DNA from: Neocallimastix lanati (nom. inval.)
Taxonomy: Eukaryota > Neocallimastigomycota > Neocallimastigomycetes > Neocallimastigales > Neocallimastigaceae
NCBI GenBank assembly: GCA_016946835.1
Contig: JACVTC010000063.1
Location: 874,001-938,000, forward strand
Direction of reading: 5' to 3'
DNA length: 64,000 bases
Shown here: positions 39,503 through 59,158 of the stretch, in pieces
How positions within the stretch are numbered: the first letter of the stretch is position 1
Layout of the letters: every line of letters begins with the position of its first letter
Program-made: the position numbers and the translations under genes
Notes under the pieces: generated by a model
Told to the model about the DNA's origin: nothing
What the model saw: the letters and a program-made list of their open reading frames with translations, nothing else
The model's database searches: none

Positions 39503-41640
39503 TTAGATTTTCATATATTTTGGTTTCTCTAAAAGTTTTTATTATAAAGCATATTAATTTATATGTTGAGAATTATTGATATTATGTTTTTTTGTAATAT
39601 TACTATATTATTCATATATTATCATATTTATATATTGAAAATAATTATTATTTTATTTTTTGGTATATGAAATAATCTGCTTTATTAGTTATATATATAT
39701 ATATATATATATATTTTAAATTAGAGTTTAAATTATGGGATATTCATAAAATTTATTCCGATTCTTTTTTTTTTTTATAATATTAATCATAAAATTCAAA
39801 TGAATATTGTTTTATAAAATTATTAAAATTAGTAATTCCATATATATAAATTAACCTTATTAAAATTATATTTTACCTACAAAGATAATTAAAAATTCGA
39901 TATCTTTTATAAATAACTATAAAAAAAATTTTTTTTTTTTTGATTTTTTTTTATTTCTATTATTTTATTTATTATTTATTTATTTATTTATTTAAATATA
40001 CTCTCATATTTAAGAGTCTTTTTACCCTTAAATATAATATTAATTCTATTAGAAAATTATCTATTTGATATAATTTTTTAATAAAATTATTAATTTTATA
40101 TAAATAAAGTTATATAATTATAATTATTTTCTATTAACTTATAGAAGTATGTAAATAATATTACTATTTTTTTGGTAATAAAAATGAAATTGAAAAATAT
40201 TATTATATTAATAATTATCCATAAGGTATATAAAATATACCTTATGGATTTTGATAAAAAAAATTATATTTATCAAATATTAATATATAGTAAAATATGT
40301 TTATATATATTCAAAAAAAAAAAAAAAAAAAAGCTTTATATTATGTATTAAATTTAGGATAAATCAAAACTATAATATATAACAATATATATAGAAAGAG
40401 ATACTGGAGAATAATTCTATTTATTTTAATTACTATGAAGGAATAATTTTACTTTTTTTTTTTCTTTTCTTTTATAATAATTAAAGAAATATTATTTATA
40501 TTTCTTTATATATTATTTCAATTTATTGATTAAAAAATAATAAATTGTAATGATTATAAAACTTTAACTAAATAATAAAATGGTATTTAATTATATTTAT
40601 TCTAAGTTATATTAATATTCAAACTTTAATTAATATAAAATAGTTTTTGTTGTTCAAACAATCATAAATCAAATTTAAATATTATGATTTTAAAATATTC
40701 TTAATATGTGGCTTGAATTCCAAATATTAATTATATTATAAATTAATTCAATGTTTTTATATTTTTTTATAGTCACTAAATATTTCCTTTAATAATGATT
40801 ATTAATACTTATAATACTTAAACATTAAAATTCATTAAATGGTTTTTTATTTATCACAAAAACATAAAAAAACATTAAATAGTTTATATTTATCACAAGA
40901 ACAACTAATTAAATAGTTAATTATAGTTAAATAACAGAAAAATATAACGTTTCTCTGAATTAAGAGAAGTGTATGAGAAAGTTGTTAAATAGTTTTAAAT
41001 GTATAATCAAGTATAATTATTTTTACTGTAATAAATATAAATACACATAATAATAAAAGTAAATAAATAAATAAATAATACTTTAATAAATTTAATAAAT
41101 TAATCCCAACAATACTTCCTCGAACCAGAGTTATATATCACAAGTTTTTTTAATATTTATACATATTTCAGTATAATATTAAATTTAAATAAAAATTTTA
41201 TACATATTTTGAAGCAATCATATAACATTAAAAAAAAGTTTAATATTAAATTACACTTAAAAATATATATTATTTTATAATATAATATTTTATATATATT
41301 TATTTTATAACTATATCAAAACATATATAAAGATAAATATACTTTTTATTAAGTTTTTATATTATTTTTTTTTATATTACTATTATATACATATAATATA
41401 CATATAAGACAGTAATGGTAGTTTTTCTCATTAATTAAATTATGATCTTACATGGCATAATTTTCATAATATATATATTAAAAAAAGTTTATTAAAATTA
41501 ATATATAAACAAGAACTATAAATAGACTCTAGATTTCCATTGTTTTGGAAATCAAAAGCTATTATAATAAAATTAATGATAATAAATAATATAAAGTAAT
41601 AATAAAAATTTTACTATAACATATTAATTTTTTTTTATAA
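39503..41640. other. Intergenic spacer with a perfect hairpin
   Basis: Low-complexity sequence upstream of the receptor gene. 40217-40249 is a perfect 15-bp inverted repeat (ATCCATAAGGTATAT, then its complement) around a 3-nt loop. No gene was recognised. Confidence 0.6.
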
Positions 41641-41689
41641 CAAGACGACTATCTTTTTTATTCAAGTACTCACTTTATTGTATACAATT

Positions 41690-42573
41690 TAATAAACTCC
41701 TAAGGATAAAATAATGAATAATTTCATTACAATGAATAAAATAGAATTAAATAGCAGTCAAATAGGTTATTCAAGTAGAAATATAAAACTGGCAGTAGAG
41801 TCCAAAAGTTCCAAAACAGTAGTAGAAATTCCGAAAGTCCAGAAGAAGTAGATTGATAGATTTCTAAGGTAGGAGGATAGAAATACAAATTTTTATTAAA
41901 ACTTTTTAATAATATTTTTATAATTAAAAAAATTTTTTTTATTTAATTATTTATCAAAAAATACTGAAATATAAATCAGATTATATAGTATTGAACCAAA
42001 TAAAAATATAATCTGTCAAAGTTTTATACGAAAAATTCTTTTAGCTTTTTAGTGATTAACACAGATAAAATCGATTTAATATCTGCTATATGGGCTCTTA
42101 GAAATACTAAAAAAATAAGGTAGCAAAGCATTCGAGTTTTGAATTAGTGTATGATAATGAAGATCAGCAACTTTTTGATATTGCTGCTAAACCTACCAAG
42201 GATATTAATAAGTTATCGGATGAAAGTGTTGTTTGAAAAATTTATAAATCATTATCGATGGACCCTAGAAGCAGCGGAAAATATTAAAAATACGAATAAA
42301 TATTTGGCTTCTAGGGAAGAGGAAAAGAATACTATGAATGAAGGAATATGTATTATTTTTTGTTGGTCCCTTTAAGGTTATAAAAAAGCAATTTAATATT
42401 TTTACCTTGGCTGATTCTAATTTTGGAATTCAAATGAATAGGAATGTTTATTTGGAGAATACAGTCCAGTATAACTCTGCTTCAATGTAGCTTGAAGTTT
42501 AGAGGGGGCATCATGGTAAAGAATAAATTAATAACCTTTATTTTATTATAAATTTAAATTATTAATTCTTCAC
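41690..42573 (+). pseudogene. Internally deleted gypsy family 2 remnant
   Basis: 41790-41850 has leader-like gagtcc/aagtcc repeats. 42060-42490 encodes broken integrase C-terminal sequence (HSSFELVY, EDQQLFDIAA, AGSRGE-like stretch) with several stops and frameshifts. It ends at a pol stop matching the 8-11.5 kb element. The purine tract TTTAGAGGGGGCA precedes an LTR start near 42515 that carries the same GTAAAGAA/TTCTTCAC inverted repeat (42516-42573). Confidence 0.75.
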
Positions 42574-42840
42574 TATAACTGCTTTCCTATATTCCATATT
42601 AAAAATATTTATAATACTAAAGCTTTTCATTTCAAATTATTAATTTTATATATAACACATATATTTTAAAAATTAATAATTAATTAATTTATTAATTCTA
42701 TAATGTAAATTTATTTAACTTATAATAACCAAATTTTAGTAAAAAATTCTTTTATAAATATTTATCTAAGATGTATACATGTACACTATCATTTTCTCTT
42801 ACTTATAAATAATTGAAATTAAATGTTTTTATAAAATTTA

Positions 42841-42862
42841 TGAGATAATGAGACTCTTAATC
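42841..42862 (-). promoter_or_regulatory. Second tRNA-Lys half primer-site remnant
   Basis: TGAGATAATGAGACTCTTAA followed by TC, directly next to TGTTAAAATT, which resembles a copia LTR start. It has the same layout as the intact copia primer site and marks an old minus-strand copia-type junction. Confidence 0.55.
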
Positions 42863-44116
42863 TGTTAAAATTAATTTATTAATAAAAAAAATTAGACACT
42901 CAAACGTACAAAAACTTCAACTAAACAATTGGATTATAAAATAATACTTTATTAATAAATATTAAAATAATCTATTAAACAATATAAATTATTTTATATA
43001 TATAAAAAAATTATTTTTCATAAACTTAATAAAAATTTTGAATTATTAAGAAAAGAAAAAAAAAAAAATTTTTTTGTTCCTAAATAAAAAATTAATAATT
43101 ATAAAATAAATGTTTATTTGTACTACATATCATTTATTTTATATTTTAATATTAATTGCATTTATTATTTCACATTTTAATTATTAGAAAACATTAATAA
43201 AATTAATTATTTAAAATCAAATTTTAAAGACGAAAAGATAGACTAATATATGTATAATTTATGAACCATATATTGCTGTATATTTAATCATATATTAATT
43301 GTTATTGTTGGCTTTTTATAATTGAAATTTTTTTTTTTTTGTATTTTGAGTTAATTTACGTTTAGAACAAATTAATAAACCTAATCAATGGATACTATAA
43401 TAAAAAAAAAATTATAGACCGTTTAGCTTATATGATTTTTAAATTAGTCACCAATTTTATCTTATTTAGTTTTTTATAGTTTAAAGTTTTTTAAAAGAAA
43501 TACTTTAAATTTTTTATTTTATTTTATTTTATTTTATTTTTTTTTTTTTATTATTTATTATTTATATAATTATAAATTTTAATTGTTAATATTTAAACTA
43601 ATCTTAAAAAAAATAATCACCAATTTAAAATTATTTAATTATTATTATTTATTATTTATTATTTATAATTTTTTATTCATTATTCATTATTTATTATTCA
43701 ATTATTTATTATCTATTATTCAATTATTTATTATTGAGTATTGAGTATTGAATAATGATTATTGAATTATTTATTAATAAATACTCTTTTATTCTTTTTA
43801 TTATTTATAATTTATTTATTATTTATTATTTATTATTTATTATTTATTATTTATTATTTATTATTTATTGTTTATTATTTATTATTTAATTATTTATTAT
43901 TTAATTATTTATTATATATTATTTATTTTTACCCAAATTTTATAAACTTTAAATAATATATAATAAGTTTCTAGTTATATTTTAAAAATGACTAATATAT
44001 TCAATATTACAAATACAAATATTATAATCCATAATATTCATTGTAATATTATTTCACTTAGAAATTTAATTGTTTAAAATAATAAAGAAAAAATACTGAA
44101 AAATCAATTCATTAAT

Positions 44117-44252
<136 letters not shown>

Positions 44253-44777
44253 TTTAAACAAAAAAAAATAATAATAAATTAATATAACAATTTGAATAAT
44301 AAATAAATATTTACATTGAAGTAAATTTAGTTAAATTATCATGTTAATAATATTTGATTTTGTAAATTAAATGAAAATAAAAAATACTAAATCAAATCAG
44401 ATTATATAAACTATAATAATTGAAATATTTGAACTGAACTTGTAAAAATACTTTTGGGTGTATTAATATAAATATACTAATTATTTCTTATTGACATAAA
44501 GAATTATATATAAATACTTTGTTATAAATATTTTATTATATATACAAATTATATATAAATACTTTTATATAATAAAATATTTATAATAAATTCCTATACC
44601 TTAAATGATATTTTAGGTATAGAAATTCTACTTATTTTAAAACAATAAACTAAATTGTAATAAATAAAATATAAAAATATAAACCCATCCATTAAATAAT
44701 AAAAATAATTATATTTTGATGTATTATACATTTTACTAAATTAAATCTAATACTATATAAAATACTGACCAATAGTT

Positions 44778-44910
44778 ATGAAAAATAGAAATTTTTATAT
44801 ATTATACAATTTATTTCAAAAAATATAATTTACTAAAAAGATAGCTATATTTTATGATTAATATGCAAATGAAATAAATTGCATAATATATAAAAATTTC
44901 TATTTTTCAT
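44778..44910. mobile_element. 133-bp hairpin element (candidate MITE)
   Basis: 41-bp arms at 44778-44818 and 44870-44910 are inverted complements with one mismatch, separated by about 51 bp. GTT flanks both sides. There is no coding capacity. It could be a MITE or a simple palindromic repeat. Confidence 0.5.
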
Positions 44911-46635
44911 GTTATTTTATTATTAATTCGATTTTAATATCAATAAAAACGTAATATTATATAGTATTACACATATAATACATTATTTGGTATTATTTTA
45001 TAATTATTAATATCTAAAGAAACCAAATTTATATATTATTTTATTAAATATAAAATATATATATTTTAATATACATATTACTTAATGTACATTAGAATAA
45101 ATATAAACAAAAAATATATTCATATACTATTTTAATTATTTATGATTATTAATAAGATTAAAATACATTATTAATAATAAAATTAATTTATTAATTATAA
45201 TTATATAGTTATTTTTGTATCTATAAATACATAAAGTATTACATTAACATGATTTATTTTTCTATAATTTCTATTTTATATTTAATAAATATTTTATAAT
45301 AATTATAAAACTAATTTATTATTATTATTAATATTCAATTTGGAAAATAAATAATTATATTAAATTTTATTATTTACTTATATTTATTAAATGATTAATA
45401 AATTATAAATATTAATAAATAATAATGAATAATACATATATAAAAACAAATAATTATTAAATTTTTATTAATTATCTAATCCTTATTATATTAAAAAACA
45501 AAATAAAAACAAAATAAAAAAAAAATCATATTATAAAATATTTTATATAAATAATTTTACTTTGTATATATATAATTAATTTTTTATTAATTTTTTCATA
45601 AAAAATAAAGGCTTATACGGTTCATCTAATTTTCTTTTTATAAAAAAAAATTATATTGAATTAATAAGAAAATAATTTTTGATTTTAAATTAAAAAAAGT
45701 TAAATAAAAGATAAAATCAATAGGTAATAGTATTCTATTTCTTATTTAGAGGATTAAATTTAATAAAAAAAAATACTTTTCTTTTATTTACAACATCAAA
45801 ATAAAAAAGTAAACAAAAATATATATTTTTATATTAATTATATTTTAGTAAACAAATATTAAAATGATAAATATAAAATTATAATAATAATAATAATAGA
45901 AGTATAAGATAGAAAATAAAAATAAAAATAAATTGTTTATATCATTTTAATTAAACAATAAATAATCAAATAAATAACCAAAGGCATAATAAAATTATAA
46001 TGTAATGAAAAAAAGTCATAGTATTTAAAAATAAATAAAATAATAAGGAAAAATAGAATTAATTACAATAAACAAACAGAGTATAAAATAAATGAAAAGT
46101 AAAAAATAAACAATACTTAAATTAAAAAAAAAATATTTTTTTAAAAATGACAATATCAAAATAATATAATGTATTCAAATAATAAAATAGAAATAAAAGT
46201 CGAAAAAAAATACCTATTATTTATAATAAATGAAAATTTAAATTTTTGAATAGTAATAACTTCTTTTTATAATTTGATAATTTAGAGAGAAAAGAAAAAA
46301 ATAAGTATTGAAAGTAAGGTTTAAATGACAATAATTTTTATATATCAAGATATTATTACTATATAAAAAAATCACATAAATATATATTAATAATAAATAC
46401 AAATACAACAATAATATATAAACACAACAAAAAATTATCGAAATTATAATAAATTGTTTATACTTTGTTTTATTTATATGAGCATTAATTATACAAAAAA
46501 ATATCATTCTTAATAATAAAAAAAATAAACAAAATATTTTTTATTCAGTAATAAAAAGATTTATACTATATGGATCAGTATTTTAAAAAATTATTAATAA
46601 AAATAAAATTATATTTTCGATAATAATAGAAAAAA

Positions 46636-47837
<1,202 letters not shown>

Positions 47838-48019
47838 ATGAAGTTTAATTTAAATTGTAAAAATTGACAAAACAAAAAAAAAAAAAAAAATCAAGGAAAA
47901 AAAAAAGCTTATCTTTTAAAATTTCATTCTAACCTCTTAATAGATTTATGAATTAATTAATTTTAATAATTTTTATAAACACTCAAATTTATTAAAAAAT
48001 AAAAAAAATAATAATAATA

Positions 48020-48050
<31 letters not shown>

Positions 48051-48584
48051 AAATTAAAACTTGTAAAATTTTGCTACTAATGAATATATAAATTATATAA
48101 CAAAAAGAATTTTTTTAAAAAAAAATTAACTTTTTATTAAAAAAAAAAAAAAAAAAAAAATAGAAAAAAGAAAATAAGGATAAAAAATAATATTTTTATT
48201 TTTATACATGATTATATTCTTTTTATAAATTTATATACCTCTTATACCTTTTTTAGAGTTGTTAAAATTTATATTATTAATATATCTTTATTTTTTATTT
48301 TATAGATAATTAATGTTATTATTTAGAATTTAAGATAATTATGTTTATCATTTTATATTTATATTTATATTATTAAATAATCCTTTAACTGAATATATAT
48401 ATTTAAATTAAATATATATATAATATCTTTTTTCACTTTTTGTAATAATTTATATATTTATTAATAAAATAAAGTAAAATATAATTAAAATATAAGTAAA
48501 AATAAATTAAAATTAAAATAAAAATATTATTATTTTATAAGGAATATTATTATTGTAATAATAATGTAATAAATTTGGTGTCAA
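47838..48584. other. Rab 3' flank
   Basis: AT-rich, with poly-A runs near 47877-47890 and 48140-48161. No feature was recognised. Confidence 0.6.
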
Positions 48585-49030
48585 TATTGGAATAAAGAGA
48601 TTTAAAAAAACTTCTATTAAAGATCTAATGTTCCATATATAGTTAGCCTCGCAGTTTACCTTACCAGTACTATAACAGTCGTTAGTAGCTCTCTAGAGTC
48701 ACGTTACTCTTTGATTGGTATAGTAAGAAACCCTTCACAACCAAAGATAATCAACGTTGACGATATAGCAAAATAGAACCTTTATTACTTAACTTCTTAC
48801 ACAAATAATAATAATTGTTTTTTTACACAACGAATCTTTGGAAATTGAATCTCCTAATACTATTTCTCTTAGTTCGAGGGAAAGTTTAGTGGTCTCCTCA
48901 TTATCTATTTTACAGATACTACTTCTTTGTTTTATTTTGTTAAACATTTATGGTAAAAATGATCTCTTTTCATAATAAAATACCATAATAACTTTTAAAT
49001 TCTCTCTTTATTTCCATTGTACATCATTTT
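48585..49030. other. Higher-complexity island F
   Basis: From about 48585 the sequence is of mixed composition, with only short open stretches (a run of about 40 codons on the minus strand near 48770-48920). It starts near TGTCAATATTGG and could be a solo LTR or leader, but no partner copy was found in the window. Confidence 0.35.
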
Positions 49031-49630
49031 TTATTAAATCTTATTTATAATATTTTTTTTATTTGATACATTTTTTATATATTCTTTTTTATCTTGATAT
49101 TTATAATGTATTATTACACAAAAATGTATACAATATATTAATGATTTTTAATAATTAATAAATAAAGCAATGATGTAAAAATAAGAAACGTATAAGAAAA
49201 TAAAATTATAACATTATGATATAAAATAACTTGAATAAATTAATAATATTAAAAATCACTAAAATAAAATCTTTATATATAATTACAAAATTATTTTTGT
49301 TTGATAAATTTATTTTTATTTTTTATTTTTTATTTATTTTTTATTTATTTTTTATTTATTTTTTATTTTTATTTTTATTTTTTATTATTATTATTATTTT
49401 TTTTTAATGTTATGTTATGTTATAATTTCATACTAATGATAATTCATTTTAACATTTTTATAATTATAACAATTAATGATAACAGTTATACTTTATAAAT
49501 GATGATTAAAAATTATTAAAAATAATAATTATTATTCAATATATATATATATATATATATATTTTAAATTAATTATTTTGTTTATAAAAATAATAATTTC
49601 TTTATTAATTTAAATTTTTGTAATTTATAT
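49031..49630. other. 3' flank of the second receptor gene
   Basis: T-rich low-complexity sequence (49310-49410) and a TA run near 49540-49562. Nothing else was recognised. Confidence 0.6.
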
Positions 49631-55535
<5,905 letters not shown>

Positions 55536-56259
55536 TTTTCATTACTCCAAGATAATAAAAGAATATATTTACAATGATAAAAAAAAAAAAATTATTTTCA
55601 TTATATCATTATATCTTTGTATAACAATAATATTAATACTTTTTTTTTTTTTATTAAATTTTTTTATTATTTTGATTTATTAAATATATCAACTTTCCAT
55701 TAGTATATAATAATAATAAGTATAAATATATATCTGAAATTTTTATTATTGATTTGAAGGTATAATTAATTTTTCATTCTAATTAGTAGTAATTTTTTTT
55801 TTTTTTTTTTTAATTTTTTTAATTATCAAATTTCCGGATATATTTTAAAATTAATAAAATCTAAATAAATAAACTTTAAATATTTTATTTTAAAAATTTG
55901 ATATTCTTTTATATTTTTAATGATTAATAAACTTTTTATAGAAGCTCATAAACTTTTCTTATTTAATTAAAAATTAATTATATAAAAATTCAAAAAAAAA
56001 TTGAAATAAAAATTTTATAAATCTTTTTAGTTTAAACTTTATTTTATTCTTTACTAGTCTTTATATATATATATTATAAAAAATGATTTTATATAGTTAA
56101 TATATATATGTATTTTAACTATGGAAAATATAATAATAAAATAAAATTTATAAGAATATATAATAAAATAACTATATAATTATTAATATAATAAAGAATT
56201 TTAATATTAATACAATTTCTTATTTTAAACAAATTATTTAATTAAATATAGTATAATTG
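55536..56259. other. Upstream region of the second receptor gene
   Basis: AT-rich with a poly-T run near 55792-55811. The promoter should lie here; no element can be named. Confidence 0.5.
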
Positions 56260-57145
56260 ATTAAATCATTAATAAATATATTATAAATTGTATAATGTAT
56301 ATTCGAATATAGATTTAATAATACAATATTTAAGATCTTAAGATTAATTTAAAGTCTTTGAAAATCTTTTGGATATTATGTAATTAACTAATTACTAATA
56401 ATTATTATAATAAATTTAACTAAAACTTTTAAATCATTTAAAATATTTCAAATTATTATTAATTATTAATTCTGTATAATTTAATTATTAATATTTATTT
56501 ATAAAAATTATTAATATAAAATTCAAGTTAAAAATTTTTTCTTTATAAAATACTAATTTAGTATTTACGAACCCCATTTAAATAATTATTTTTTATACAT
56601 CTATAAATTTTTTTAAAGTCAAATATTTCATATTCTAGTAGTCTAAATGGATTGAAATTAATATATATTGTAGACAAAGAGCAAAGCTTTTTAATAAATG
56701 TAAATTTATATAATTTTTATTTGTAAATTCAGCAGAAAATCTCTGTTACTATTTTTTTTTTTTTGTTTTATTTTTATCAATTCCTTAAGGGATAAAATAA
56801 ATTAAATTATGTTTTTTGCAATGTGGCTAATAATATTTTTAAATAAAGCTACACATTTTTTAGATATTCTATACAATCATAAATAAATATATAAATAATT
56901 ATTATTTTAAAAGAAATAATAATATATTTTTTCAATTAAATATTATTAAATAATTATTTCAAAAGAAATAATAATATATTCTATTAAAAAAGAATTTTAA
57001 AAAATTATTTTTTTTAATTGAATATTAATAAATTATGTATATATAAAAAAAAGAATATTTATTATTTATTTAATTATTATTTATTTGATTATTAAATAAA
57101 GCCACATTCAAAAATACGCCATATTGCGAAACGCACTAGATTCCT
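56260..57145 (+). repeat. Old dispersed repeat, copy 2
   Basis: 56260-56810 resembles 27080-27600 in the same orientation. TGCAATGTGGCT near 56817 and ATTGCGAAACGCACTAGA at 57123-57140 form inverted ends of a block that resembles 27612-27890 in reverse orientation. No frame is seen. Confidence 0.6.
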
Positions 57146-57840
57146 ATATTTTAAATATTCCTAATATTTATTTTTATAATAATAAAAAATAAGATTTTAA
57201 ATGAAATTGTCAATAACAAAAATTTAATTTCATTTCATGTATTAGTGATTTTCATTTTTCAAATCTAGTTATATTCGCCACAAAAATATTGAATTATAAT
57301 ATTTAATGTTAATTATTTCTATTTATATTTCAAATTTTATGGTAGACTCGGGGTTGAAAGTTTAAAGATATTTAAAATCAAGCAGAGGGATCATGATTAC
57401 CCTGCCTTGATTTTAAAAAAAAAGCAAATAAATTTTTATAATAATATTTAATTAATAATTTTAATAATTTTATAATAATATTTAATAGTTTGTAATAAAT
57501 AAATTTTATAATAATATTTAATAGTTTGTAATAAATAAATTTTATAATAATATTTAATAGTTTGTAATAAATAAATTTTATAATAATATTTAATAGTTTG
57601 TAATAAATAAATTTTATAATAATATTTAATTAATAAAAATAATAATATCTTTAAAAAGTATATAATTTTTAATATCTACAATAGAATTTTAATATACATT
57701 TATGTTTAATAATATAAACAATAAATTAATTAATTAAGATGGATTTAAAATTATTTATAAAGTTAAATTTAATTTATATCGAAATAAATTATTTTTATAA
57801 TTAGGTTTGGGTTATCAAGAATATAGGAAAGTACAAATAA
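57146..57840. other. Spacer before the gypsy remnant
   Basis: Contains the 36-bp tandem array listed separately and a small higher-complexity patch at 57350-57415. No gene was recognised. Confidence 0.5.
57466..57640. repeat. 36-bp tandem repeat
   Basis: About four to five copies of a unit combining TTTTATAATAATATTTAATA with gtttgtaataaataaa. Intergenic. It is unrelated in sequence to the 36-bp array at 4883. Confidence 0.85.
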
Positions 57841-59105
57841 GTAAAAGAATTATTAATAATATTTTATATCAAAATAAAGGTTATTAATTCATTCTTTACC
57901 CTGATGCCCCCCTCTAAAACTCAAGCTACATTGAATCTGAGTTATACTTGACTATATTCTTCAAATGAAAATTCCTATTCATTTGAATTCCAGAATTTGG
58001 ATCAGCCAAGGTAACCGTATTAAATTGTTTTTTTTTTTTTTTTATAACTTTAAGAGGACCAACAAAATAAGATTCTAGTTTAGTTCTCGAAAAATTTCTA
58101 ACTAAAACCAAATCACCTTCCTTAATTCTCTTTCCTTCATTCAAACTATTCTTTTCTTCTTTCCTACCAGCCCAATATTTATTTGCATTTTTAACATTTT
58201 TTGGCTGCTTCTAAATTCCATCGGTAATGATTTATAAATTTTTCCAACAACACTTCATCCGATGACTTATTATTATCTTTTGTAGGTCTAGCGGCAATAT
58301 CGAAAAGCTGCTGATCTTCCCTACCATAAAGCCCAGAGTGCAGATGGTAAAATTTCATCCCATTCTTTGTGTTGTTGTCCAAGTAATCGTAATAATTTTC
58401 CAATTTCTCTTATTACGATTCTCAACTAAAACCATTGCTTTCAGGATGATATGGTGTGATTAAATTTAACATAAACATTCATATAGATCAAGGAAGATTT
58501 TAGTCCTATCTGATGTAAATTGTGCCCCATTATCAGTAGTGATAATTTGAGGTACACCGTGTCGAGCAAATACATTAATTAAAAATTTTATCACATCTTG
58601 AGAAGTAATATTTTCGGTGGGCTCTGCCTCAACCCATTTAGTAAAATAATCAACCACAACAATTATATATTGATTATTATTTTCTGGTTTTTACTTAGAG
58701 GTCCTATAATATTCAATCCTTAGTGAGTAAATGGTCCTTCCCCTTCAGTTGGTTTATCTTCCGTTGGTTCAGGGTATGGTTGAGGTTTATTTAATTGACA
58801 TTTTTCACATTTACCTATCATTCGCTTAATATCATTAACCATATTGTTCCAATAGTAGCTCTTTTTCAAACGTTGGTATGTCTTGTAATAGCCTTTCGTG
58901 TCCTATACTGTGTGCATGAAAAATTAATTGAAGTTTTTTCTTTTGTATTAGTTTTTCTTTGAAACGTAGCTGGAGCACCTGTTACACCGAAGGGCATTAC
59001 CTTAAATAGGCAATTTCCGAACTTAGTTGTAAAAGGTAGTGATTTCAACACTATCCTCATCCATTAATATTTGATGATAGCCGGAATAAAGATCTAATAT
59101 TGAGA

Positions 59106-59158
<53 letters not shown>

